From Flavisolibacter ginsengisoli DSM 18119 (GTDB taxonomy: Bacteria; Bacteroidota; Bacteroidia; Chitinophagales; Chitinophagaceae), in assembly GCF_900129295.1 (NCBI RefSeq), contig NZ_FQUU01000022.1, positions 1 to 64,000 of the forward strand: 64,000 nt of DNA, given 5' to 3'. Below the pieces are notes generated by a model. The model worked only from the letters and a program-made list of their open reading frames with translations. It did not search any database and was not told where the DNA came from. Positions 7,399 to 16,207 of the stretch are shown here, piece by piece. The translations under genes and the position numbers were made by a program. Position 1 is the first letter of the stretch; each line of letters starts with the position of its first letter.

Positions 7399-7713
7399 TT
7401 AATTAAAAAGCTTTATAAGTAGCACCCCTATACCATAGATTAGCGTGACAGCAAAAATTCCTTTGGCTGTCTGGTCCCTGGAAGTATTGATGTAATAAGT
7501 AAAGAGCGCAATGTTCCCGACAAGGCACCATACACCAAAAAAGGTGATCAACCTGTTTTCCCTGAAAAACACCCTTATGAATTCAGGAAAAGTGTATCCG
7601 GAAAAGCGGGCTATATAAATGATGATAAAAACAATGACGGGGGTGATGAGACCCAATATAAGTCCCATTTGCAGGTTATCCTTCTTTAGAAAGAATGTTC
7701 CAGTTTTTTTCAA
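7399..7713 (-). CDS. Small membrane protein between surE and lpxB
   Basis: There are three hydrophobic segments (about residues 16-38, 55-75 and 81-102 of the long form) and a short NTSRDQTAKGIF motif before the last one. I know no function for it. The long form starts with TTG at 7713 and overlaps the end of surE by 38 bases; the ATG at 7668 gives an 89-residue protein starting right after the surE stop. The region in between (FFLKKDNLQ) looks like a plausible N-terminus, so the start is uncertain. The arrangement suggests co-transcription with surE and lpxB, hence a possible envelope role. Confidence 0.75.
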   Translation of the reverse strand: MKKTGTFFLKKDNLQMGLILGLITPVIVFIIIYIARFSGYTFPEFIRVFFRENRLITFFGVWCLVGNIALFTYYINTSRDQTAKGIFAVTLIYGIGVLLIKLFN

Positions 7714-8470
7714 GGTGCTCCTTTTGTTTGTAGTGGGTTAAGTCAAATTGAACGGGTACAATACTAATATAATTATTGGCTAATGCCCATACATCGGTAT
7801 CAGTGCCTTCATCAAAATTAACAAACTCACCAGTAAGCCAGTAATATTTACGACCATGAGGATCGTTTCGCTCTATAAAGTCTTCTTCATATTTGGCATA
7901 GGCCTGCCTGCACACTTTCACTCCTTTAATTTCATCCACGGTCGCGATGGGAATGTTCACGTTCAAAACACAATGCTTATTAGGCGGTGACTGTAGCATC
8001 TGTTCAACGATGATCCTTGCATATTTTCGTGCAGCGGAAAAATCAGCTTCAAGGCTATAATCAAGCAATGAAAATCCAATAGAAGGAATGCTTTCTATAG
8101 CTGCTTCCACGGCTGCAGACATAGTGCCTGAATAAATAACGTTGATACTATGATTAGCACCATGGTTGATGCCACTAAGACAGATATCAGGTTTGTGGTG
8201 CAATACTTTATCTACGGCAAGCTTAACACAATCTACAGGGGTGCCTGAGCATTGGTAGGCTTCTATGCCTTCAAATAAATTCACTTTATGTAACCGTAAG
8301 GGAACGCCAATGGTAATGGCATGTCCCATTCCTGATTGGGGTTTATCCGGGGCCACCACTACTACCTTTCCCAGGTCTTTTACGGCTTCGATCAGGTTTT
8401 TTATTCCGGGTGCTGTAATTCCATCATCATTTGTAATCAGAATAACGGGCTTCTTCTTTTCCTTTTCCAT
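7676..8470 (-). CDS. surE: 5'/3'-nucleotidase SurE
   Basis: The 264-residue protein is a SurE-family nucleoside-monophosphate phosphatase. It carries the metal-binding ITNDDG motif (Asp15, Asp16), the Ser/Asn loop KPQSGMGHAIT and the conserved block SGINHGANHSINVIYSGTM. SurE enzymes release phosphate from nucleoside 5'- or 3'-monophosphates in the cytoplasm and have been linked to survival under stress. It is the first gene of a unit with a small membrane protein and lpxB, and is divergent from the XRE/S24 regulator. Confidence 0.96.
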   Translation of the reverse strand: MEKEKKKPVILITNDDGITAPGIKNLIEAVKDLGKVVVVAPDKPQSGMGHAITIGVPLRLHKVNLFEGIEAYQCSGTPVDCVKLAVDKVLHHKPDICLSGINHGANHSINVIYSGTMSAAVEAAIESIPSIGFSLLDYSLEADFSAARKYARIIVEQMLQSPPNKHCVLNVNIPIATVDEIKGVKVCRQAYAKYEEDFIERNDPHGRKYYWLTGEFVNFDEGTDTDVWALANNYISIVPVQFDLTHYKQKEHLEKNWNILSKEG

Positions 8471-8633
8471 TCCACTGGTTTATTTGGTTCACAAATTTGA
8501 TCACTTTTTATGGATAACCAAAATTTGCACCAGTCAAAGGACAGTATATTAACAATGTATCATTTAGCCGCAGGTGTTAGATTTTATTAAATAGTAGCTT
8601 ATTGAAAAAAGATTGTGCCTAAGTTTTTTAAAT

Positions 8634-8670
8634 CTAAATAAATTAGTATTTTGCGGCTAAATAAATTAGT
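8634..8670 (+). promoter_or_regulatory. Twin 14-base direct repeat before the XRE/S24 gene, possible operator
   Basis: The sequence ctaaataaattagt occurs at 8634-8647 and 8657-8670, a 23-base shift, just before the ATG at 8674. Each unit is close to palindromic (ctaa...ttag). Such a pair in front of a gene for a DNA-binding repressor is a natural place for autoregulation. No experimental support is available from sequence. Confidence 0.5.
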
Positions 8671-8673
8671 GTT

Positions 8674-9423
8674 ATGTCAATAGCTAACAAAAATCTTAAG
8701 TACCTGAGAAAGCTACGTGGATGGACACAAGAAGAGTTTGCACAAAAGCTACGCATCAAAAGATCATTGCTTGGAGCTTATGAGGAAGAAAGGGCGGAGC
8801 CGCGTATTGAGATACTTGAAGTAGTGGCAGACATGTTCAAGCTTACGCTGGATGATCTGCTTCGTAAAGATGTTAGCGACACTAAGACCAATTATATAGC
8901 CAGGCGCAGGGCACAAAAAATGTCCAATGGCAGGACGGATATACCTTTTGTTCCTGTAAAGGCAGCAGCAGGCTACCTCAATGGTTATGCTGACCCTGAA
9001 TTTGTAGATGAGTTGAACACCTTTACGCTGCCAATGCTTGCCGGGGGCGACTACAGGGCCTTTGAGATAGTAGGTGATTCCATGATGCCTACACCAAGTG
9101 GATCTGTGATTGTGGGCGAAAGAGTTCAGAACCTGGATGAAGTGAAAACCAACCAGACCTATATTGTAGTATCAAAGTCTGAGGGCATTGTGTACAAGCG
9201 CATGATGAAAAATAACCGCCAGAAGAACAAGTATACATTAGTCAGCGATAATCCTACTTATCAGCCTTATATCATTGCTGCTGATGATATACTGGAGGTA
9301 TGGCAGGCTCAAATGATCATAGCAAAAGCCAATACCCAACAGCGCTGGGATGTGGGACAGTTGGCAAGCCTGGTTAACAATCTTCAGCAACAGGTAACTG
9401 TTTTGAAGAAGCGTATGAATTAA
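8674..9423 (+). CDS. XRE-family regulator with S24 (LexA-like) peptidase domain
   Basis: An N-terminal helix-turn-helix of the Cro/C1 type (about residues 6-62, RGWTQEEFAQKL) is joined to an S24 peptidase fold (about 92-215). The catalytic Ser136 lies in EIVGDSMMPT and the Lys175 in GIVYKRMMK. An Ala99-Gly100 pair in VKAAAGYL sits where LexA/CI-like proteins cut themselves. A coiled coil closes the protein (VNNLQQQVTVLKKRMN). By family it is a repressor that may self-cleave on RecA activation; it is not LexA itself, because the HTH is of the XRE type. The target genes are unknown. Direct repeats in front of its start suggest autoregulation. Confidence 0.88.
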   Translation: MSIANKNLKYLRKLRGWTQEEFAQKLRIKRSLLGAYEEERAEPRIEILEVVADMFKLTLDDLLRKDVSDTKTNYIARRRAQKMSNGRTDIPFVPVKAAAGYLNGYADPEFVDELNTFTLPMLAGGDYRAFEIVGDSMMPTPSGSVIVGERVQNLDEVKTNQTYIVVSKSEGIVYKRMMKNNRQKNKYTLVSDNPTYQPYIIAADDILEVWQAQMIIAKANTQQRWDVGQLASLVNNLQQQVTVLKKRMN

Positions 9424-9482
9424 TTTGCCTTTTCAGTTATTGAATTTATCTATTATATTTACGCTCAGCGAAAACTAGTTGC

Positions 9483-11996
9483 ATGCTGAGAATGATGTTC
9501 TTATGCGTACCCTTGTGTTTTAGTATTTTACTATTTGGACAAAAGACGCTTACTTCAATTAAAACCTTACAGGCGCCCCACATTGACGGGGTATTGGATG
9601 ATGCATGCTGGAAGCAGGCACCTGTAGCATCCGATTTCATTCAAAATTTTCCTTCTTATGGCTCACAGGCCCTGGTAAAGACCGAGGTGAAAATTCTTTA
9701 TGATAATGAGGCAGTCTATATTGGCGCCCGCCTGTATGATGAGCCCTCACAGATTCGCAAGCAGTTAACATCAAGGGATGGAGAACAAAGGCAGGACGTT
9801 GATTACTTCTCTGTTTTCTTTGACACGTACAATGATCACCAGAATGGGTTCCAGTTTTTGGTTACCCCCAATAATGTGCAGAGCGATGCCAAGCTAAATG
9901 CTAATGCCAGTGCAAGCTTTGGTGATTTTGGAGACAAAAGCTGGGATGCAGTATGGGAAAGTAAAACAAAACTCGCAACCGATGGATGGTATGTAGAAAT
10001 GCGTATTCCTTATATCTCTTTAAGGTTTGCCAAAAAGGATCTCCAGACCTGGGGTTTGCAATTCCTGCGGTTTACCCGTCGCAATAATGAGAGTTCTTAC
10101 TGGAATGCTGTAGATCCCAATGTAAGTGGGTTTATTAATCAATTTGGACAATTAAAAGATCTTAAAAATATCCAGCCTCCGCTCAGGCTAAGTTTCTCTC
10201 CATATGTGTCAGGTGGTATCAGAGTGAATCCTGAAGGCAGTAAAAAAAACAAGGAATGGTTGCGCAATGGCGGCATGGATGTAAAATATGGTATCAATGA
10301 AAGTTTTACACTTGATGCCACATTGATACCCGATTTTGGACAGGTGGTTTCTGATAATGTGGTGAACAATCTTTCTCCATTTGAAATTCAATTCCAGGAG
10401 AACAGGCCTTTTTTTACAGAAGGCACTGAGTTGTTCAACAAATCAGGATTGTTTTATTCAAGGCGCATAGGAGCTACCCCGTCGGGTTATTATGGAGTGG
10501 AGTCCCTTGTAAATAATAGTGCGGATTACGAAGTTGTCAAAAATCCTACGCTTACACAATTATATAACGGTATAAAATTTTCCGGGCGGAATAAAAAGAA
10601 ACTGGGGATTGGCATTTTCAATGCTGTAACTGCCCCTATGAAAGCGGAGCTAAGAAATATTGGTTCCAGGGCCGATACTGTTATTGAAACCGAACCATTA
10701 AGCAATTATAATATTATTGTACTTGACCAGGCATTGAAGGGACGTTCCTCCGTAACCTTCACAAATACCAACGTGGTCAGGAATGGGGCAGCCCGGGATG
10801 CGAATGTCAGCGCCCTTGACTTGTCTTTATATACCAACGATAACAAGTTTCGATTACAGGGTACAGCAAGGTATAGTAAGATATTTGGTTATTCTTTGTA
10901 TCCCTCTGGAAACATCAATCTTGTGTATGATACTATGACCAGGTTGGGGAGGGTGTATGTAAAACCTTATGATGGTTATAATACAAGCCTGCAGCTAAGT
11001 AAGGCTAATGGCCAGGTGCGCTATTATGCCGGCACCAGCATTACATCGAATACCTATGACCCCAATGACCTGGGATACCTGCAGACGCCAAACCTGGTAA
11101 ATTATTCCGGTGGGATAAGTTATAACCAGTTTAAACCAACAGCAAAATTTATTACCTACCGGTATAGTTTTGATGTCACGACCAGATACCTGTATAAACC
11201 TTACCGGTATAATGAAATGATGGTAAGTGCATCCGGGTTCTGGATATTTAAAAATTTTTGGGATGTTACCTTTACAGTTAGCAGTTTTCCCACTAATCAG
11301 AATGATTATTTTGAGTTACGGACACCAGGCAAATATTTAAAAAAGCCGGCTGAGGCCACCTTCCAGGTAGAAGGTAGTACAGATAGTCGTAAAAGGCTGT
11401 TTATAAATTATGAACTGGCTTATGCACCAAGGGCAAAAGCAGATAATAATTATAACCGGACTGAATTTGGCGTCAGGTATCGGTTTAGTGACAGGCTTAC
11501 TTTAAGCACAGATGTTTTCAGGCAATTTGAAAATAACCAGATAGGTTACGCTTTTCGCAGGGAGTCGAATAAGGAACCGATAGTTGGTTACAGGGATTTT
11601 ACCGAGATACAATCTATTGTTTCAGGGACTTATAATTTCAATTCAAGGCTGAATGTGGTTGTTAGAGGCAGGCACTATTGGAATAAAGTAAAGTATAACA
11701 GCTTTTACAATGTGGATGCAAATGGTAATACCATTCCAAGAAGCTTTATTCCTGGTTCTGATGATAATTACAATGCATTCAACCTGGATGCATTCATTAC
11801 CTGGGATTTCAGGCTGGGTAGCAGGGTGATACTGGGATGGAAAAACTGGTTAGGTGATGAATATGGTGTAAATGGATGGGATAACCGTAATTATTGGAAA
11901 AACCTGAACAACTCACTTAAAATCTCTCATGGGAATGAAATTACGCTGAGGTTTATTTATTTTCTTGATTACAACCAGTTGAAAAAAGGCCGTTAG
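9483..11996 (+). CDS. DUF5916 / CBM9-like outer-membrane protein
   Basis: The 837-residue protein has a signal peptide (FLCVPLCFSILLFGQ) and a carbohydrate-binding-family-9-like domain (about residues 25-235; start IDGVLDDACWKQA, later DVDYFSVFFDTYNDHQNGF and GWYVEMRIPY). The rest, about 600 residues, is rich in aromatic and alternating polar residues, as in an outer-membrane beta-barrel. This is the DUF5916 architecture, common in Bacteroidota, with no settled function; ligand binding and uptake at the outer membrane is likely. Met4 or Met5 could also be the start. The last bases overlap the convergent deacetylase gene by four. Confidence 0.88.
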   Translation: MLRMMFLCVPLCFSILLFGQKTLTSIKTLQAPHIDGVLDDACWKQAPVASDFIQNFPSYGSQALVKTEVKILYDNEAVYIGARLYDEPSQIRKQLTSRDGEQRQDVDYFSVFFDTYNDHQNGFQFLVTPNNVQSDAKLNANASASFGDFGDKSWDAVWESKTKLATDGWYVEMRIPYISLRFAKKDLQTWGLQFLRFTRRNNESSYWNAVDPNVSGFINQFGQLKDLKNIQPPLRLSFSPYVSGGIRVNPEGSKKNKEWLRNGGMDVKYGINESFTLDATLIPDFGQVVSDNVVNNLSPFEIQFQENRPFFTEGTELFNKSGLFYSRRIGATPSGYYGVESLVNNSADYEVVKNPTLTQLYNGIKFSGRNKKKLGIGIFNAVTAPMKAELRNIGSRADTVIETEPLSNYNIIVLDQALKGRSSVTFTNTNVVRNGAARDANVSALDLSLYTNDNKFRLQGTARYSKIFGYSLYPSGNINLVYDTMTRLGRVYVKPYDGYNTSLQLSKANGQVRYYAGTSITSNTYDPNDLGYLQTPNLVNYSGGISYNQFKPTAKFITYRYSFDVTTRYLYKPYRYNEMMVSASGFWIFKNFWDVTFTVSSFPTNQNDYFELRTPGKYLKKPAEATFQVEGSTDSRKRLFINYELAYAPRAKADNNYNRTEFGVRYRFSDRLTLSTDVFRQFENNQIGYAFRRESNKEPIVGYRDFTEIQSIVSGTYNFNSRLNVVVRGRHYWNKVKYNSFYNVDANGNTIPRSFIPGSDDNYNAFNLDAFITWDFRLGSRVILGWKNWLGDEYGVNGWDNRNYWKNLNNSLKISHGNEITLRFIYFLDYNQLKKGR

Positions 11997-12916
11997 TCCA
12001 GCTCAAAGATGTCTTTTGCCTGCCTGAATGTATTGCAATGCGCTTCAACTATTGTTTTGATATCGGGTGAGTATCCTCCACCCATAGCTACTACGCAGGG
12101 AATTTTTCGTTGTTTTAAATAATTAAATACAATAGCATCCCGTTGTGCGCATCCTTTGATTGATAATTTTAATTTTCCAAACTTATCTGTTTCCAGTACA
12201 TCAACTCCGGAAAGGTAAAAAGCAAAGGAAGGATCAAATTGATGCAATATTTTTTGAAGGGAATTTTGAAGCAGCTCATTGTATTCATTGTCTGAAATGC
12301 CGTCGGGTAGCTCTATGTCAAGATGACTTTTCTCTTTATGAAAGGGGTAATTATTTTTTCCATGCATACTGTAAGTAAATACCTGTGGATTGTTCTTAAA
12401 TATGCTGGCTGTGCCATTTCCCTGGTGTACATCCAGATCAATGATCAGGATCTTTTCCGAAAGTTTATGATGCAACAGATAATTAGAAGCAACTGCAAAA
12501 TCATTCAACAGGCAAAAACCTTCACCCCTGTCAGTGAAAGCATGATGCGTACCGCCTGCCACATTTAAAGAAACACCATTTTCAAAAGCGTATTGACAAC
12601 AATCTATAGTACCCTGGGTGATTATTAATTCTCTATAAGTTAATGCTGGTGATTGAGGGAAGCCAATGCGTCTCTGCTCGCTTGCTGACAGGTTTTGTTC
12701 CTTTAATTTTCGCAGGTATTCAGCATCGTGTGTTAACAGGATGTCATCGTCATTACATGGCATAGGCCGGAACAAATGGTGTTCATTTATGGTGCCCTCA
12801 TATAATAGTTGAGCAGGTATCAACTCATATTTATCCATAGGAAACCTGTGGCCTTCGGGAAGCGGATGTGCATAGACCGGGTCAAAGGCAATATGCAGTT
12901 TCTTTTCCAGTGTCAT
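11993..12916 (-). CDS. Histone-deacetylase family protein
   Basis: The 307-residue protein belongs to the arginase/deacetylase superfamily. Tandem His124-His125 in GGTHHAFTDRGEGFC, zinc ligands Asp162 and His164 in IDLDVHQGNGT, Asp239 in LSGVDV and the late MGGGYS loop are all present, so it should be an active zinc-dependent hydrolase. Bacterial members deacetylate acetoin-pathway proteins, polyamines or other small acyl amines; no substrate can be read from this sequence. Its ATG overlaps the pdeM stop by four bases (ATGA), so it is translationally coupled to the ligase-associated DNA-repair operon as its last gene. Confidence 0.92.
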   Translation of the reverse strand: MTLEKKLHIAFDPVYAHPLPEGHRFPMDKYELIPAQLLYEGTINEHHLFRPMPCNDDDILLTHDAEYLRKLKEQNLSASEQRRIGFPQSPALTYRELIITQGTIDCCQYAFENGVSLNVAGGTHHAFTDRGEGFCLLNDFAVASNYLLHHKLSEKILIIDLDVHQGNGTASIFKNNPQVFTYSMHGKNNYPFHKEKSHLDIELPDGISDNEYNELLQNSLQKILHQFDPSFAFYLSGVDVLETDKFGKLKLSIKGCAQRDAIVFNYLKQRKIPCVVAMGGGYSPDIKTIVEAHCNTFRQAKDIFELD

Positions 12917-13563
12917 TGCATTTGGACCAGGCTATTATCAACTATGGCAAAGACGCTTTCTTTAGGTTCAGGAGCAATTAAAGCCGTGCCGGTGAATTTG
13001 CTGAAGGCAGGGAGTATGCAATGGTTGGCTCCAAAATAAAAGCATGGTAATCTTAATGCCTGTTTTCCTAATCCCTGTAAATAGATGCCGGGGTGGATGT
13101 GGCCACAAAACGTATAAAGATCAGCGTGGTCCCCGCACCGTTCGTGTGTGAAAATAAAAGGCGATAATTCCAATTCATTTTCAATCACGTCTATCCTTGC
13201 TTCCCGGTACCAGGAACTTTTCAGAATATCATGGTTGCCCCGGATCAGGATGATCTGGAGATGAGAGAAGTCATCCCTCCATTTTTTAAACCAATCCAAT
13301 TCCATATTGGCATGGCTATGAAAAAAATCACCTACGACCAGGAGTTTTCCAGGCTTAAAATAAAGTAGCAGGTTTACCAGCCTTTGGAGATCTTCTTTAT
13401 AAATCCCTTGCGGAACGGGGATGCCGGATTTTCTAAAGTGGCCGGTTTTACCAAAATGAAGATCAGAAACGATGAGGGCTTTTTGCTCTTCCCAAAAAAT
13501 AGAACGCTGTGCCGATAACCACAGGTGCTGACCGCGAAGCGTATGAAGGAGAGGAGCTTGCAT
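12913..13563 (-). CDS. pdeM: Ligase-associated DNA-damage-response endonuclease PdeM
   Basis: A calcineurin-like metallophosphoesterase with the expected metal-site series: VSDLHFGK, VVGDFFHS, IRGNHD, FTHE and CGHIHPG. The family, known as MPE/PdeM, is a manganese-dependent nuclease encoded beside an ATP-dependent DNA ligase, an exonuclease and an Lhr-type helicase, as here. The open frame continues to a TTG at 13590, but ATG 13563 (MQAPLLHTLRG) matches the family N-terminus better. The gap to the upstream helicase gene is 133 bases, so the gene may have its own promoter or be the end of a long transcript; its stop overlaps the deacetylase start. Confidence 0.9.
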   Translation of the reverse strand: MQAPLLHTLRGQHLWLSAQRSIFWEEQKALIVSDLHFGKTGHFRKSGIPVPQGIYKEDLQRLVNLLLYFKPGKLLVVGDFFHSHANMELDWFKKWRDDFSHLQIILIRGNHDILKSSWYREARIDVIENELELSPFIFTHERCGDHADLYTFCGHIHPGIYLQGLGKQALRLPCFYFGANHCILPAFSKFTGTALIAPEPKESVFAIVDNSLVQMQ

Positions 13564-13696
13564 AGAAATAAGCGCTGGAATAAGCTGCAAAAGTAAGTTC
13601 AGGTAAGGGCCCCGGCCACTATATTTTGTTAATAGTTGTTTGAAGTTTTGAGTCTGTGGCCTTGAAATGGAATATTGTTTAGCATGGCGAGTGAAA

Positions 13697-16207
13697 TCAT
13701 AAAGAATTCAATTGGTTTTGCATACGCTTTACCCTATCGGCAAGTTTTTCAGATGTGAGGTTTTCCCGCATGCTGTCAACTTTTATAGGAAAGCAAAAAG
13801 GCGTGAGTCTTTGAGGATAGGTTATAATAATCCTTGAATGTTGAATACGTTGCAGCATTTCTCTCAGCCGCACTTCTTCCATTTGTTGGTCAAAGACCTC
13901 CTGGAAGGCCTGCCTGATCAATACATTGTTAGGGTCGTATTCATTAAATACATTAAACAGAAGGCCGGCAGATGCCTGCAGATGCCTGGTTTTTTTATGT
14001 TCACCAGGGTACCCCTGGAATATCAGGCCCCCGATAACAGCAATATCCCTGAATTTTCTTTTTGCCATTTCAGTGGCATTGACACTACGCTGAATGTCTT
14101 CCATTAAATTATCCAGTGAAAACAATTCATAAGCATTGCTATCATCAACAGGTATGGGTTGATCACTCAATAATTCAAAGCCATAATCATTCATGGCAAT
14201 GGAAAATGTAATAGGAGTGATCTTGCTGATACGGTAGGCCAGCACTGCAGCCATAGCCTCATGTACCAATCTTCCTTCAAATGGATACACAAACAAATGA
14301 AAACCATCACGGGTTTCAATTTGCTCAATAAGCAATTCTGCAGCCTTAGGTACCTGTGACAAGGTTGCCTGTAATTGAAGCAATGGCTTTAGAACAGTGA
14401 TCTCTATAGCAACCTTCATTTTATGGTTAGGTGCTTCCAGGCTGGTGCCGGCAATATCAAATTGTTCCCGCAATACTTTTCCCAGGCTGGCTGAAAGAGG
14501 TAAACGTCCACCCATCCAGCTTGGAACGATGGATTTTTTTACATTGGATTTTTTAACGATCACCGTCATGTCTTTGATCATTACAAGTTCCAATTGCCTG
14601 CCTGCCAATGTAAAGCTGTCCCCGGGTTCCAGCCTCGAAATAAAGGATTCTTCAATGATACCTACATAGCCACCTGCAAGGAACTTTACTTTCAACATGG
14701 CATCACTAACAATGGTGCCGATATGTAAACGGTGTCGCATGGCTATGCGTCTACCAGTGATCTTATACAGCCCGTCGATCACTTCCACTTTTTTGTATTC
14801 ATCATATTGTTGCAAAGCGTTGCCTCCAACAGTAATAAAGTATAACATCTCCTGCCATTCCTCTTCAGTTATTTCACTAAAACAATGAGTTGACTTTACT
14901 TCTTCCCAAATTATATCCGGGATAAAGCCATCTGAAACAGCCAGGGTACAGAGGTATTGCACCAGTACATCGTAACATAACAGCAAGGGTTCACGGCTCT
15001 CAATAAACTGTTCTTCCACTGCCGATTTAAGTGCAGCGGCTTCAATGAGTTCGAGAGAATGGGTGGGCAGGAAATAGATCTTACTAACAGCATCAGGACT
15101 ATGGCCGCTTCGACCTGCTCTTTGCAGAAAGCGGGCAACTCCTTTTGGTGAGCCTACCTGGATCACTGTTTCCACTGGCCGAAAGTCCACACCCAAATCA
15201 AGGCTGGCGGTGCATACAACTGCTTTCAGTTTGCCTTCATGCAAAGCCTCTTCAACCCAGGTTCTCAATTCACTTTCAATACTTCCATGATGGAGCGCAA
15301 TGGTACCTGCCAGGTCAGGGGCTATATGTAAAAGGGTCTGGTACCACATTTCACTCATTCCCCTTGTATTAATGAAAATTAGCGTCGTTTTACTTTGGTT
15401 GAGAATAGGCAATACTTTATCAGCGAGTTTGATTCCCAGGTGCCCTGCCCAGGGGTATTTTTCAATTTCATCCGGAAGTATGGACTCGATCTCTATTTTC
15501 TTACTAAGCTTCGCCCTAACAATCACGCCATTCTCTTCGTTTTTGCCGGTAAGTCGTAATGGAAATAACAATACTTCCATTGCTTGTGAAAGGTTGCCGA
15601 TAGTTGCTGAAATGCCCCAGATTGCTGTAGGTGTATTCTTAGCATTGATGCAGCCTATGATCCTGCTCAGGGCCAGCTCCACCTGTACTCCACGTTTGCT
15701 GCCTATCAGTTCATGCCATTCATCTACTGTAAACAACTTTAAAGTTTGAAATACCTCAGGATGGTGTTTTTGTCCTAATAACAGGTGCAGGCTTTCGGGA
15801 GTGATGATCAGCACTTCGGGCATCTGCCTTTTTTGTTTCTGACGTTCTGCCATGGAAGTATCTCCATTGCGGATGCCCACTTTCCATTGCATGCCGAGGT
15901 CCGCGATCACTTCTTCCATAGCCCTTCCAATATCCTTGGCCAATGCCCTTAATGGGGTAACCCAAATAAGTTGCAGACCATTCTTGCTTTTGGTTTTGTA
16001 ATTACCTGGGTGCAGGTTAATGAATTGAATAAGGCTTCCGAGGAATACGGAAAAAGTTTTACCTGTGCCTGTGGGTGCATTCACCAACCCGCTTCTGCCA
16101 TCAATGATATGTTGCCAGGCTTCTTCCTGGTAAGTAAATGGTTTGTATTCTTTTGCTGATAACCATTGAATAATGACTTTATATCCAGGTGTGCTTTTTA
16201 ATTTCAT
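13697..16207 (-). CDS. Ligase-associated DEXH-box helicase (Lhr-core type)
   Basis: The 836-residue superfamily 2 helicase has a Q-motif-like start (FTYQEEAWQ), Walker A APTGTGKT (Lys50), VTPLRALAKD, motif II DEWH, SATIGN, and motif VI QRAGRSGH. After the two RecA folds comes the winged-helix and C-terminal part of the Lhr core (about residues 400-836). Lhr-core enzymes are 3'-to-5' DNA translocases that unwind RNA:DNA hybrids in studied relatives. Its ATG overlaps the ligase stop by four bases, placing it third in the exonuclease-ligase-helicase-PdeM operon. Confidence 0.95.
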   Translation of the reverse strand: MKLKSTPGYKVIIQWLSAKEYKPFTYQEEAWQHIIDGRSGLVNAPTGTGKTFSVFLGSLIQFINLHPGNYKTKSKNGLQLIWVTPLRALAKDIGRAMEEVIADLGMQWKVGIRNGDTSMAERQKQKRQMPEVLIITPESLHLLLGQKHHPEVFQTLKLFTVDEWHELIGSKRGVQVELALSRIIGCINAKNTPTAIWGISATIGNLSQAMEVLLFPLRLTGKNEENGVIVRAKLSKKIEIESILPDEIEKYPWAGHLGIKLADKVLPILNQSKTTLIFINTRGMSEMWYQTLLHIAPDLAGTIALHHGSIESELRTWVEEALHEGKLKAVVCTASLDLGVDFRPVETVIQVGSPKGVARFLQRAGRSGHSPDAVSKIYFLPTHSLELIEAAALKSAVEEQFIESREPLLLCYDVLVQYLCTLAVSDGFIPDIIWEEVKSTHCFSEITEEEWQEMLYFITVGGNALQQYDEYKKVEVIDGLYKITGRRIAMRHRLHIGTIVSDAMLKVKFLAGGYVGIIEESFISRLEPGDSFTLAGRQLELVMIKDMTVIVKKSNVKKSIVPSWMGGRLPLSASLGKVLREQFDIAGTSLEAPNHKMKVAIEITVLKPLLQLQATLSQVPKAAELLIEQIETRDGFHLFVYPFEGRLVHEAMAAVLAYRISKITPITFSIAMNDYGFELLSDQPIPVDDSNAYELFSLDNLMEDIQRSVNATEMAKRKFRDIAVIGGLIFQGYPGEHKKTRHLQASAGLLFNVFNEYDPNNVLIRQAFQEVFDQQMEEVRLREMLQRIQHSRIIITYPQRLTPFCFPIKVDSMRENLTSEKLADRVKRMQNQLNSL

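Noticed and set aside
15300-15749. 149-codon frame opposite the helicase gene
   Set aside because: It is a shadow of the helicase coding sequence, which has full motifs on the other strand.
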